Positions 23,176 through 35,116 of a DNA stretch of 64,000 bases are shown here, one piece after another. The first letter of the stretch is position 1. Every line of letters starts with the position of its first letter. The stretch is taken from NCBI GenBank assembly GCA_920105625.2, contig OV050030.1, positions 161,085,863 to 161,149,862 on the forward strand, written 5' to 3'. The stretch comes from Clusia tigrina. Taxonomy: Eukaryota > Arthropoda > Insecta > Diptera > Clusiidae. The position numbers and the translations under genes were made by a program. Below the pieces are notes generated by a model, which saw nothing but the letters and a program-made list of their open reading frames with translations, ran no database searches and was not told where the DNA came from.

Positions 23176-24722
23176 TCCATGCGTTTTGACTCCTTTACTG
23201 CTTGCTTATACGACGGGCATATTCTGCATCCTGTCGAGTGCTCCGTATCCTTGCGGCCTTTGGTCTTGCAGAGTGCACAGGTTGGGCTTTTGCTACACTC
23301 TCTGGCGTTGTGGCCTTCGGCGCCGCATCTGTAGCACCGATTCCGCCAGTCCTCCTTGCTACTGCACTTTTTGGCAATATGCCCAAACTCCATGCACTTG
23401 TAGCAACGTGTGGGTACTACCTTTCCCCGCACCCGACAAGAGGTCCATCTGACTCTCAGATTCCTGGCCAGTAACGCTGCGGCTGCCAGAGGGGGCAAAC
23501 TGATGGTTGCTGTTTGCGTTCCACCGTACGCTTTCCGAAGGGACCTAATCGCGGTCACGGGGAGCTTTTCGAAAGTGGTCAGCTGTTTGCACAGCGCTTC
23601 GTGAACTTCCTCTACCGTGGTGATCTCGTCCAAATCCTTTATTTCCAGCAGAGTCTCCTGGGTGAGTTGTCGCACCTCCACACTAGTCCCCAGTGTATTT
23701 GCTACTGCTTCCCGCAGAGTGACCGTCTTCGGGTCCGCTGTCGTGGCTAATTCGAGTAGCAGCTCGCCTTTCGCGGTTTTCCTTATTTTGTTCACTCTCT
23801 CGCCCAATTCCCCAAGCCGCGGCTCCGTCTTTATCCTCCGCAAGATCTCCGCATAGGTTGTCACTCCCGTTCATTTGATGACAATTGCATCAGGTCTGGT
23901 CGGCTTCGCTTTAGCGGGTGTCTTCGGCTTTGCCCGGGGGCGAGCACCAACCATCGTCCACTCTGTCTTTTTCACCACTGCGTCGGGTTTACCCACTTCT
24001 GGCTTGGTGGTATTTTTAGCTGCGGCGGCCTTCGCCATGGCCGCTCTTGCCGCATCCGCCTTCTGCCTTTTGGGTACCGCTCGGCTCGTCGGGCTGGTTC
24101 CGTCGTCTTCTGCGTTTTCGCGGGGACGCTTCTGCATTGCAGCGGAAGCCGCGTAGGTCGCTGCCAGTGGCGATACGCTGGCTTGGACCTCTTTGTCCTC
24201 CTGCGCTTTGCAGGTTTGCATATTCTTGTCGGCTCGCTGCAGTAGTGGTGATTGAACGGTGACGATGTCATCGGCATCCCGTTCTTGTGCCACTTCTAGG
24301 CACAGGTCGCGGATCTTCGGCGCCTTTCGCTTAATGTCCGAATGGACATTATGTCGCTCCGCAATGTAGCTGATGAGTGCCTCGACATGCCACTCTAGCA
24401 CAGCCATTTTCCCCTTAGCATTTACTTCCGGTGGCGGGTAGATTGCCATCTTCCCTAGCATGTCGGACTTACATACCACCCGCATTTGCATCTCCCCCGG
24501 ATCACCCAGGGAGTTTCTCCGCACAGTCAGTCGCTGGTCTTGCCCACCACTAGGTGGGGTCCGGCGCAGTATGGAGCTTCTATTGAAAGGGTCCTGCTCC
24601 CTGCTTTTGTTTTTTGCTCCCTCGTTATTGTTGTTGTTGTTTTCTTTGTTATATATTTTGTTCATGCGTATTGGGTCCCTGCTCAGAGTCCTTATCGCTG
24701 CCCGTAGTACAGTCGCCTTCAT
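23172..24722 (-). pseudogene. R1-clade ORF1 (gag-like), interrupted by one TGA
   Basis: The likely start is the ATG at 24722 (MKATVLRAAIRTLS). The N-terminal half is lysine/alanine-rich and low complexity (KADAARAAMAKAAAAK), as in many R1-type ORF1 proteins. An in-frame TGA at 23873-23871 separates it from the second half in the same frame (TTYAEILRRIKTEPRLGELG onward). The second half has the conserved PPLAAAALLARNLRVRW region and three zinc knuckles: CYKCMEFGHIAKKC, CYRCGAEGHNAREC and CALCKTKGRKDTEHSTGC. The last codons overlap the ORF2 start. Confidence 0.85.
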
Positions 24723-25440
24723 GATCCCATGGTTGTCTATGCCGGAGCAGGGAGGCCATGCAAGGGTTGACACAAGTCCTCATGGGAGCTTGCATACAGA
24801 GCCAGATCAGCGTTAGTCGGGAATGTTACATCCGAGCCTGTACCGCCAACTTAATGGAGTCGGACATCGAGCGTTCTCCGAGACCTGCCAAGGTTTTAAC
24901 GGGACGGAGGAAATTGTGGCATTAAGCTGACAGCCATTTCGATAAGATTTCACTCTTATGTACTAAAGTGACAGCATGCCACAATCGTCAGCCCATATCC
25001 ATAATTCCCAAAAAATGTCCGGTATCACAAACTTAAGGCCTTACCGGTCTCGACCTAAGTAGCGCTAAGCGCTTGTCGCACAGCTGCCCCAGGCATGTGG
25101 CAGCTGACCAAGGTGTTGGTTATCTGAATTCACTCTTGGATTTTTATGGTCCAACGATGATCCCACGAAGTCCCTCGGTGGTGAAACGATGCTCCGCGTC
25201 CGTCCCTCGATGGTCCATCGTTGTCCATGGTCCATCGGTGCCCCTTCAGCCGCCCCTCCGGGGTCATCGCTGAAAGAGTCGTTGCTCACTTCGGCTAGCA
25301 ACCAGCGGTTGCTGGTATGCCATTGCCCGGGGCCGCCACGAGTTGGCAGTGAGTTTTCTTGGAAGAGTTCTCTGTAAGGATCGCCCTGGCCTCTCCCTGG
25401 TGAGTGACTATCAGAGTCTTTACCTTAAGATTATCAACCC

Positions 25441-25894
25441 TGACCCATTCAAGTGGCATAGATACCAGTTTACAATCATCTATACCGAATTGACTTAATA
25501 CGTTCTGGATGTACTACGTCGATTCGTCACTAGTATCATGCTCGTAACGAGTTTTGCGAATAAAACAGTACTAGTGTAAGTGGTAAACTTGGCAGCACTG
25601 TTCCAACTGTTTCTTTAAACATTTACTTTCTTTATATTTTTTATGAAAACTAATCATCTGAATATAATTTAAATCAACAGAACAATAATATTTGAAATAA
25701 AAAAGCAAAATCCAAAGATTAATTTTTGTTTTCTTTAAATTTAGACAGTCAAAATATAAAAAATTCCAGACAATTTTTGTGGGTAATTTATAATCTCGTT
25801 AGTTTTCAAGCAATTTTCGATTTGAAAGCTCTTTCCTATCAAGGATGGAAAAATTACCTCGTTTAATCCGAGTATAATATACTCGAAATCTTTT
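25441..25894. other. Unassigned, A+T-rich
   Basis: No gene recognised. It lies between the R1-clade 5' region and the broken 3' side of the copia-like relic. It could hold the R1 5' end or flanking repeat. Confidence 0.4.
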
Positions 25895-25911
25895 CCATAC
25901 AAATGTCTGTC

Positions 25912-27722
25912 CTATCGTCGATAGAGTGGCGAATCGAATGCGCCTACTGTCAATTTATCTTTGCAACCGATTGTCAGATCGTCCACATATACTGCCACCA
26001 AGTTTCCATTTCTCTTGACTTGGTAAAGACATGGATTACCATCACATGGATTAAAACCAGTGTTCCTTAGCACACTATCCAGCTTGGTGTTCCATTCTCT
26101 GCCGGATTTCTTCAAGCCAAACAATTCTTTGTTAAGGCGTAGGACTTTATTTGGTTCACCTTTGTTATCGAAACATTTTGGTTGTCGCATATATATTTCA
26201 TCGTGGAAATCACTAATGAGGTACGCCGTATTGACATCAATTTGATGGACATACAATTGCAGCTAATGCCAATAAAATCCTTATACCTCGCTACCGGTGA
26301 ATAAGTTTCATTTTAATTGATTCCTCACCGTTGAGAGCAGCCTTAAGCAACCAGACTCACCTTATACCGTTCAATTTCGCCTTGCTTATTTCGTTTTAAT
26401 GAAAAAACTCACTTACATGCAATCGCCTTGTGACCATTAGGTAAATCAGTTAACGTCCAAGTATTATACTTCTCCAATGCGGATACTTCAGTTTGAATAG
26501 CTCTAAAGCAATCGCTGTCATCGTTTGAAATTGCCTGTTCTACTGTCTGTGGAATTGTTTCGGTCATGCTGTTAATTTCATTAAGATGTTTGGCACTTCG
26601 CAGAATTATTGGTCTGATAGGTTGTTGCACATTTTCACGTGCTATCTCTTTACCTGAAGCATGTTCTTTTTGTTCTTCGGGTTCACTGCTTCCGCCACTT
26701 CTAAGGTCCTCAGTCGACTTTGATATTGTTTCAAAGTCGTCACCATCTACACACACAGTTAAATAGTCTTCTGGGTTAAGTGGCAGCTTCTGTTCACTTT
26801 TACTATGATTATTGTGAATTTTGCTAAACTCTTTTTCATTAAATACAACGTCATGGCGCTCTAACACCTTCTGCGTTTTTTTCTTATCAAAGAGTCGATA
26901 GACTTTTGATATTGGTGAATAACCCACCAAAATAGGTTCTTCACCATTGGCTTCGAATTTATATCTTCCATTTTTCTTTACTGCAACTGCATAAGCACCA
27001 AATGATCGAAAATATATTACATTTGACTTGCCACTCCAGACTTCAAATGCAGTTTTATCTTGCAGTGTTTTAGTTGGACATCTGTTTCGAAGATATGCTG
27101 TTGTATTAACTGCCTCCGCCCACAGGTACTGATGCACATTAGCATGCATCATCATTGATCGAACCATTTCCACTACTGTCCTAATGGCTCGTTCATCAAC
27201 CCCATTTTGCTGAGGTGTCTATAGTACACTTAGCTGCCAGGTTATGCCCTCTTCTTTTAAATATGTTCCAAATTACGCATTAACATATTCGAGCCCGTAC
27301 ACAAGTTATCTGTACACAAGGTTTTAATTTTACAGCCTGTTTGGAGTTCAGCTTGCAATTTGAAATGATTGAATTTTTCAAAGGTTTCGTTGTTTGTCTT
27401 CATTGTATATACGAGTACATATATTTTTCTTGATTTGTCGTCAATGAATGTTATAAAGTATCTCGTTTCACCAACTCGTTTTACCCTGAAGGGACCACAG
27501 ACGTCCGAATGGACGAACTCCAGCAAATTTTCCGAAACATATTACATCATATTTAGTGTGTTTTGGAAATGGTAGTGAATGTATTTTGCTGAGCCTACAT
27601 GTCTTGCAATTATTACAATTTTCGCTGATAATATTCATGCCACTCACCATACCCTTCTTAGACAATTCACATAAACTTTTATAGTTAGGGTGGCCGAATC
27701 TGATGTGCCATACTTCGTTCAT
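25912..27722 (-). pseudogene. Copia-like pol relic (GAG-pre-integrase, integrase, RT start)
   Basis: NEVWHIRFGHPNYKSLCELS with CNNCKTCRLSK (27720-27590) is the H2C2 zinc-binding start of copia integrase. The core shows LLEFVHSDVCGPF and FITFIDDKSRKIYV, then a gap and VDERAI. The integrase C-terminus reads LWAEAVNTTAYLRNRCPTK and KPFEVWSG-like AFEVWSGKSN (27173-26900). RT shows LEKYNTWTLTDLPNGHKAIA, HQIDVNTAYLISDFHDEIYM, LFGLKKSGREW and YVDDLTIG. Frames break at about 26405, 26260, 27180-27260 and 27470-27530. It ends abruptly after the YVDD motif. Confidence 0.85.
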
Positions 27723-27749
27723 ATTGTTATTAGCAAAGACCTTTTCACT

Positions 27750-28533
27750 TTATTTCCGTATTACAATCAAGTTGTTTTGTCTGTCCGCCTGTAACATAAC
27801 TTCTCCATCTTGTTGACGAACAACTGCGTTATGTGTGTCCAACTTGACTGACAGAATTCTGTCTACCACTTCGCTGACTAAAATAAAATAAAAGCAACAA
27901 TTTTTTGTTGCTTTTCTCTTTCGTCGTCTGAACATTGAATGCTTGTTGTTGTTCACTGCATGCTCTGTCGGCATTTATTACTTTTTGGTGTTCTGCTAAT
28001 TAGAGATTTTTCTGCTTTAAAAAACTTAACTTGGTAGATTATCTCGTGTTACCATTACTACCACGAAATTGTCAACATTTTTACTCAAATTGCTCAGTAC
28101 CATCACTAACAGCTCCTCCTGTAGTTCTATCCTCGTTTCTGTAATATTTTCAGTAATCTCCCCGAATTCTTTTAAATGCATGGTCGCGTTATCACTCTCA
28201 TTCAAATGTAAATTTACTAATCGCTTGTACCGGCATACCTTTTGAATTGATCCTCTTGGTTGATAGGTAGCTCGCAATTTTTTCCACGCTTCTGCTGATG
28301 TTTTGGCATTCTTTATATAACTGTGTTGGCTTCACACTCAGTATTATTGAAGCCAGTGCTTTTTCGTCATCCAAAGTCCATTTTTGTATTGCTTCTGCAT
28401 CCCTTGCCGATTCATTTTTAATGTCACCATTGGCCACTGGCCAAAAACTAATGTGTGTGAGCACGCTGCGCATTTGTATGCTCCAGCTGTCATAATTGGA
28501 TTCACTTAGCTTTTCAATTTGGAAGCTGTTCAT
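27750..28533 (-). pseudogene. Copia-like gag relic
   Basis: ATG at 28533 opens MNSFQIEKLSESNYDSWSIQ, the start of the copia gag domain, and continues DEKALASIILSVKPTQLY. It changes frame near 28270 to LVNLHLNESDNATMHLKEFG and LVMVLSNLSKNVDNFVVVM. Downstream 27974-27750 shows VDRILSVKLDTHNAVVRQQDGE, resembling the protease to GAG-pre-integrase linker. The zinc knuckle itself is not visible. Confidence 0.75.
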
Positions 28534-28624
28534 TTTATATACAATATAAATAATTAATTTTAATTTAATTACTAAATTAAATTAAAAGTGTTCTTGCGGG
28601 TTACGCTCCTGGGCCCCCATAACC

Positions 28625-28916
28625 TGTTGGTTTTGAAGAAGATTAGTGTACATATAAAATGCGGAATACACCAATAAAGTGTGTTTCTGTTACCAGTTAT
28701 AAAAAGGAATGAAAAATGAAATGAGAGAGCTTAACTAGAGCAACATACACGTTGTTAAAGCTCATGGGCCCAATAACCTGTTGGTTTTGAAGAAGTTTAG
28801 TTTGCATATAAAATGGGGAATACACCAATAATGTGTGTGTTCTGTTACCAGTTATAAAGAGGAATGAAAAATGAAATGAAAGAACTTAACTAGAGCAACA
28901 TACACGTTGTTAAAGC
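28625..28916 (+). repeat. Two tandem BEL-type LTR units
   Basis: Unit 1 at 28625-28762 and unit 2 at 28779-28916 both begin TGTTGGTTTTGAAGAAG and end ACACGTTGTTAAAGC. The linker contains GGGCCCAATAACC, also present in similar form before unit 1 (GGGCCCCCATAACC), so the true period is 154 bp. They match the fragment at 20243. Confidence 0.8.
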
Positions 28917-29690
28917 AAAAAGAAGGTTGCCATCAAGTTTCAACTTTATGGCACTGAAATATGCGCATGCGAAATAAGCTTAATTATTTACAACACATTG
29001 ATTAATTGCCAGTTAAAGAAAATTGCCAGCAATGTCATTTGGGTAACATTGAACTACAAAAATCAGTCGATATATGCAACATCATTGTCCTCACGAGCTG
29101 CAGCAGTATGAGAAAAGGAAATCATCACACTGACCTTGAAGGGTTCCGGCTTATTGATACTTCAGCCACACTGTGTACTCAACACAATTTAATTTCTGTA
29201 AAAGGGCAATTACCAATATCCAGCACATTGAGGTCTTCCTACACCAGTCTAGGTACAACTTCAGAACTATCGAGACAACAACAATAAAAACCGTTACTAA
29301 ACATTATCACCAACAACACATATTCAACACAATTGGACAATCAATACAGCACACATTTGAAAGAGCTCACATCGCTACAAAAGGTATACCCACAAAATAA
29401 GTGATCTCCAAACAACTTCGATCACAAGGGTACCTTAGTTTCGCAGTTGGATACTCGTCATTATCACTAAGCCTTGTCCTCATCATCACCAATCTGTTGA
29501 AGAAAAATTGCCGAAGAAGATAATAACAAAAAATAGACACAATGACCGTTCCACACACTGACATAAGGAACCAGGAAATTCCCTCAACTGCCCCATCGAG
29601 GAAAAATCAAGCACAACAAGAAGATGTCAGCATTGCACCTCAAGAAGCAATGCCGCCTCGACAATCACAAGTTTCACCATATTAGTATGT
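28917..29690 (+). pseudogene. BEL element env, C-terminal half
   Basis: Frames read CEISLIIYNTLINCQLKKIA, NVIWVTLNYKNQSIYATSLS and ITLTLKGSGLLILQPHCVL, which are the C-terminal ectodomain of the roo/errantivirus-type env, followed by a stalk-like part and hydrophobic segment near 29460-29510 (LSLVLIITNLLKK in one frame). It picks up where the env half at 19145-20242 stops, so one env gene is split by the intervening 8.7 kb. Confidence 0.6.
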
Positions 29691-29759
29691 GGGACTAACT
29701 ACGAAACTAAGTAGAAACATGTACCTTATATCAACAACATGCCACATTAACAGCCAAAT

Positions 29760-31260
29760 TTTTCTCGTTATGCAGTTTTAAGTGCATAATTTATTAGTTC
29801 TGCCCTGACTACAGAAATCATTGCCCTTTCTACTTGAGCTTTGTAAGCTGCAATGTTTTCTGGAAACTGCCTGTTGGCTTCCGTCTCAGCACTGTTTCCC
29901 AAAGATCTAAGCCTTCGTCCTCAAGTTCTCAAGTCCTCACCGGGTTTCTGTGTTGTCTCCTGGATCTCCCTTATGAGAGTGTCAAAACTTTTCTGTTTCA
30001 GATATGATCTGATAAAAAAGCATACAAATCCGAAAGTGTGCTCACTGAACTATGTGCTAATAAATCAAACCCATCACCTGTGTCTTTTGCCTAATACACA
30101 TTATTAAGTGTTCCCTGTCTGCCCCTGCGATACTCTGCTGTGCTAACTCACAACCTTCTTTGAATCGCCTGATCTCAGTTTTTAGATCATACATCTTGAC
30201 CCCTGAGAACATAGGCACTAACTTTTCCCCGCGTGAGCAACCTCCAGTATACCCATCTTACAAGCTATGTCCTTCGTTATTAACCGAGTGTCGTTAATTC
30301 CCGGGCCTACTTCAACCTCTATTTTCTTCAGTGCTAGAAGACTCGTGACAGAGGATAGAGCACCAGTCTTCCGATCAAATTCCGGACCTTCTGGTGATAA
30401 GATCTAGACAAAAATTCTGGTTGGTGATCGGCATTCACCACAATTTTTGGCTTAGCAACCCGATTGGGTGCTTCAGATGACAAGTACTGGCAAAGTTTGT
30501 ACTGTCTGTATATATATTTGGGAAGTTGATGTTATCTTACTCTTGCTCTCCTCGGCTTAGCAGTTGCCTGATTTTCTTGAGCTCTAGATTTTCCCTCTCC
30601 AAAGATGCGGCTTCCTCGGTCTCTCGGAGTTGTCTAAAAAGCTCCCAAGTTTTATTCTCGAGATAATCCGTGTTTGCCTTCAACTCCTCTGTATCCTTGA
30701 AGGACTGAAAAAATGTCTCCTACCTTCGACTCTGAATAGTCGCAAATGATTGGTCTGCTGCTTATAAATTCGATAAGTTCACACTGTCCCTCGCTTATAT
30801 CCAGAGTACCTGGGCTTCACTTTTGCTCGCTGCTGCTTCCAATTGCTCATACAATTTTTCTATAAATAATTTTATTTCCGTCTGTAAAGACCTTTACTTG
30901 TCTTGTGCCTTGTTCTCCGACGAACTAGGACTATCTTCTTGTGCTTCCAGCTCTTCCAGATCTAATTTAAACTTTTCTACCAGTCCATATTACACCGTTG
31001 ACATATAATGGATAATCGTTTGCCAAGTATTCATTGTCACCACAACACTTTTTAAAACGTAACAGCTTCTTGTTATTACAGTTAAAGATATCGAACAAGG
31101 CTTGTAGTTCCGCTATGCGCTTGCGGTAGTACTCATTATTCTTCCGACCCTTATTGTCCTTTCTACAATTCCTAAGTTTCTTCTGGATTGCCTCCCCACG
31201 TCGTTTTTGCGTTTCCAGCAATTTCTTAGCTTATTTTTGTACTTCCATTGACCGAATTCA
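29760..31260 (-). pseudogene. Ty3/gypsy gag relic, copy 1 of the family seen at 48-50 and 56-62 kb
   Basis: About 29770-30240 is clearly homologous at DNA level to 48690-49090 (both contain GGAAACTGCCTGTTGGCTTC and the same helical gag stretch). 30540-30960 on the minus strand gives coiled-coil-like translation (RETEEAAS, DYLENKTWELF) matching the coiled region at 49600-50050. 31221-30967 (KRRGEAIQKKLRNCRKDN, IAELQALFDIFNCNNKKLL) looks like a gag N-terminus. All frames are heavily broken. No pol is seen. Confidence 0.65.
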
Positions 31261-31940
31261 TTCTTATCTATGAATCCGTGACTACCAGAAAATTAATATT
31301 ACAAATCATTTTTATAATTTTTAACTTGCCTTAATAATTCTATAGAATGCCACTTAATTTATAACTTATAAAGAAAACCATAATCTCATATGACCACGCA
31401 GTTTTTTCTACGCATTTAATTCAAAGTTCAATTCTTTGAAAGTATAAATTTGCTAGAACGCGCAATAATATAATAATAAATAGGCATAACTCCGCGTAAA
31501 ATTTAAATGGAAAGGCTACTGTAATGTAATGCCGAAGAGAAAAAGTAATTTCCATTCCACAAGTATAAAAATTATACTTAATTAGATGCACACCTTCGGA
31601 ATGCGAATACAAATTATTTATAAACATTTATTGTATTTCCGTTTCCTTTGTTATCGTTCTGGAAATAATTCTTGTCGAAGAAAACGATCATTATACGAAA
31701 AATCCCCTCGCTTTTGTCTCCATCAATAAATATTTCACATTTTTGGATTTATTTTATGCTCTTATTTCCGTTTCCTCCGAAATGGTTCTTAGAAGTTCCT
31801 GAGAGGGTAGGTTCTTATAATATTGGGCCGTATCCATACATGTGTCCTTACACGGGTATATGGTGTATACGGTTATAGCTTACCCATATGTTATTACACT
31901 GAAGGACATTTATTGAGCGCTGAAAAGCTGTTTGAATCCC
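31261..31940. other. Unassigned A+T-rich segment, possible LTR or leader of gypsy copy 1
   Basis: No gene seen. Its position, 5' of a minus-strand gag relic, would suit leader and LTR sequence, but I found no matching second LTR in the window. Confidence 0.3.
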
Positions 31941-32268
31941 GTTCACTAATTATCTCTTAAAAGTAATCTGGGAGCTTGGTAGCAGCCTGAGGCGACTGAT
32001 TCTATTCGCGCGGGCAAGAACGTACTGTAGTTCAGTTGTTAGAATCTGCTCCTTATTGAACGCTCACCTGCTATATAGTTACTATTTACAATCCATATTA
32101 TTTCGTTCACTAATTATCTCTTAAAAGTAATCTGGGAGCTTGGTAGCAGCCTGAGGCGACTGATTCTATTCGCGCGGGCAAGAACGTACTGTAGTTCAGT
32201 TGTTAGAATCTGCTCCTTATTGAACGCTCACCTGCTATATAGTTACTATTTACAATCCATATTATTTC
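31941..32268. repeat. 164-bp tandem duplication
   Basis: 31941-32104 is repeated at 32105-32268 with essentially no differences by eye. The unit holds TTCGCGCGGGCAAGAACGTA and CTGTAGTTCAGTTGTTAGAA. The near identity implies a recent tandem event. The origin (LTR-like?) is unknown. Confidence 0.9.
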
Positions 32269-33700
32269 CTAATTGTCAATTTTTTTTTTTTTTTTTTTAC
32301 TCCAGTTTTATTTGCATTCTGCCCCTTGTGGCAATAATCAAATTAAATAACAATATTAAACAACTACATAAATCAATACACAAAGTAATTTTTTTAAATA
32401 GTTATTTAAATCAACATGAGGAAGAGGAGCCAGTGCTAATCTCCCATAGGATTAGTTCCGAACTATTGCTTTAGAAAAAATTATTATTATAAATTTAGTG
32501 GTGTTGCCCGCTTCAATTGTCAATTTATTTACTCTTTGCTTTGCACATTCTGCAATTGTGTACCAATTCGATGTTTTATTGGCCCACTTTTCGAAAGTGC
32601 TGACCATGCATGATAGTAAAAGTTCATTGCAGTTCAATTGTCAAATGTGCTCACCTAAAAGCATGAAATCGACCTTTGCTTATTAATAACAATTTTATTA
32701 AATTACACGTGCGCCTTAGGGATATGCACGTTTATTATTTTATTAATAATAAAATCTATGCTACTTAGCCTTTAATGGGCATTGTGAGTTTGACTCACAA
32801 CAGTGCTATTGTAATGTGCATTATTCCACGATCTCTCATTTTAGACTTATCAAAAGCAGATAAAACTCTTTCAGTCAGAGTAACCCTTTTTTTGTTTTTC
32901 TTTTCTCTCCTCTTGTTATCATGCGATTAGTTGAAGCCACAGCAAAGTTAGTATCAGTATCAATGCTATTTCCTTCTCTGGTGCTTCCACTTGTGGTATC
33001 AAATGATAAATCTAAGAAAATAGATAACATTTTAATAAAATATATATAATTAATAAGTTTTAATATATATCTAACTTGAGACAAATGCACCATGCATATA
33101 CTAGAGACTTAACGACTTAACGACAACAATTGACGAACTGACAACGGTTACGAAACTTACAAGAGAGACACACACGGACTGAAAAATGTACTTTATAATT
33201 ATTCCAATTTTACAATTCCATTTATTCTCTATAATTATCTCATTATTGTAATGTTCTTACTAAAATATAAACTAATAATAATAAATTGAATTTGGGTTTT
33301 GATGGCGCTCGGGTAGGTTATTCCTACAAATAGATATAAATGAATTGTAATTCTGCTGGTAACAGCAACACACAGAGACACACACTTTCTCAACTCTAGG
33401 AAAGTATGATATGAATTATAATCGCTCTATTTGTAAGTTGAATAAATTTCAAAAAAAAAAAGTTAAATATGATAGGATGTTCCATTGGCACTTTTGTTCA
33501 GCAGTGGTTAAGTGCAGAAGTAATTTTGATGTGCTAATTAATACATAAAGGTATAAATATTCAAAATAAAATTGCCACTAAAGTAAAAAGCCAATACTAA
33601 TAAACTGGGAAGTTCATCAAAAAGGAGTGCTTTGCGCTCGCCACAGCGCGTGTTTAACAATAATCAGCAAAGGCAGCAAATCAAAGAGCCTGCTCTACAT
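32269..33700. other. Unassigned region with a 19-T run
   Basis: A T run at 32280-32298 could be the tail of a minus-strand non-LTR insertion, but the adjacent minus-strand frames are not recognisable. The stretch around 33060-33330 looks LTR/primer-site-like (GATGGCGCTCGGGTAGG at 33301), with low support. The rest is A+T-rich without genes. Confidence 0.35.
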
Positions 33701-35116
33701 CCAGTGCACTCTCTTCGCAAGATCAAACGCAACGCAGCGACTGTGCAGAACAACAAACATTTTAGTCTGTACTTATCGTTCTGAGTGAGCCAACCAACTT
33801 GCTAGAAAAGATAAAAACACAACTTTCTGTCTCCCCGATGCCTTAAGAACACCAAACAGAGTCATTACAACTCTTGCCTCATCGAAGGCAGCCACTGCAA
33901 CAAATTTTTTATAGAGCCAAGCAATATGTACGATGTCACTGCAGCTCCAGCTCTGATAAATTACTTAACGGCAAAGTTATTAGAAAATTCCTCTCTATCT
34001 TTAGAAAATGAAATAGACCATGATGTAAGCACAGGGGGTAGACAAATTAAACCGACATCACCAGATAGTGGGAAAAGTATTGTGACATGAAATGCTGCAA
34101 CTATACAGACTGGAATAGATCGGTATATAGAGGTAATGCAAAAGTTAGGTTCACAAAAAAACGGAAATAAAAGATAGACATAAAATTCGAGACAAACTCT
34201 CATCCGGCGAATATATCTGCCTCTCCTAAACAAATAACTAGTAGCACTTTGGGTCAGAACAGATTTGCACTATTAGAAAATGAAAACGTTGACTCAACAA
34301 TTCCATTGCCAAAACTTCTAAGCCACCACCAATCTACTTGCGAGAGAGATGCTCAAATGCTTGCAACTGTAGCTAGTCATGTAGGAAATAATAATTTCCA
34401 CGTAAGGTCCATAACAAACGGAAATATAAAAGAAACGAATTTACAGACATACAATGAAAGCGATTAGCACAAAATTGCATCATATCTTGATAAAAATAGT
34501 AAAATCTACTATACATATTAACTGAAGAGCAGTAAAGGCCTAGTAGTTGTTATTAAAGTTATTGAGAATAGTGTAAGTACTAATGAAATCAAAGATTCTC
34601 TGGAAATTGCAGGAGTTAAAGTTAAAACGGTATTCAACATTAAAAACAGAGGCAAAGTACCACAACCACTATTTCAAGTAGAACTTGAACCGAATGAAAG
34701 AAAATTAAAAAGTGGCGAAGCACACCCAATATACCATCTGCGCTACTTATTACATAACCGTTGAAGAACCACACAAAAAAAGGCCCTGTCAAATGCTTCA
34801 GTTGCCAAGAATACGGGCACACAAAATCGGACTGTAACTTACGCACTGTTTGTGTTGCCTGTGGGGACATTCACCATTCCTCCAAGTGTTTGTCTGACAA
34901 ATCAAATATAAATGCAAAAAATTGCAGCAACTGTGGGGAAAACCACACGGCAAAATACAGAGGCTCCCCAGTGTCTTTAGCACTCAAAAATAAATTAGAT
35001 CAAAAACAACAACCAGCTTTTCATTACACAGATCTTGCCAAATCAATCGAACCCCGTAAGCAACTGACCAAAGACAATGCTTCTACATCAAGGTCATATT
35101 GTTGTGTCAGAATCAA
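33701..35116 (+). mobile_element. Jockey-clade 5' part (copy A): 5' UTR and broken ORF1
   Basis: It starts CCAGTGCACTCTCTTCGCAA (33701), with ORF1 from ATG 33926 (MYDVTA). The ORF1 frame is broken near 34090 and 34180 and has stops at 34466 and near 34520. The conserved middle domain (AGVKVKTVFNIKNRGKVPQP, 34610-34670) and the zinc knuckles CFSCQEYGHTKSDC, CVACGDIHHSSKC and CSNCGENHTAKYRG (34795-34965) follow. At 35117 it is cut by a gypsy-type LTR. The same composite occurs as copy B. Confidence 0.85.

Larger units (their letters stand above)
20356..25440 (-). mobile_element. R1-clade non-LTR retrotransposon
   Basis: The minus strand carries ORF1 (about 24722-23172) and ORF2 (23175-20385), then only about 30 nt of 3' UTR ending in TACCCCCC without poly-A. 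G+C is clearly higher than in the neighbours. The 5' UTR region 24723 to about 25440 has no coding signal that I recognise; the 5' limit is uncertain. It inserted into a BEL LTR fragment, not into rDNA. One stop (ORF1) and two frameshifts (ORF2) indicate a fairly recent but dead copy. Confidence 0.85.
25895..28620 (-). mobile_element. Copia-like (Ty1/copia) relic, 3'-truncated
   Basis: On the minus strand gag (28533-28030), zinc/protease remnants, GAG-pre-integrase, integrase and the first half of RT follow in copia order. RT stops just after the catalytic YVDD near 25960, so the RT end, RNase H and 3' LTR are missing. No clear 5' LTR is seen; the leader at 28534-28620 is A+T-rich. BEL LTR units follow directly at 28625. 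Confidence 0.8.

Noticed and set aside
20356..25440. rDNA insertion of R1
   Set aside because: No 28S rRNA sequence flanks the element; the left flank is a BEL-type LTR.
28571..28620. Copia 5' LTR and primer site
   Set aside because: No tRNA-iMet-like TGGTATCAGAGC or similar is present, and the GGGCCC stretch recurs with the BEL LTR units instead.
32269..32700. Non-LTR element marked by the T run at 32280
   Set aside because: Minus-strand frames next to the run show no RT or ORF1 motif. A simple T run is not enough to call an element.
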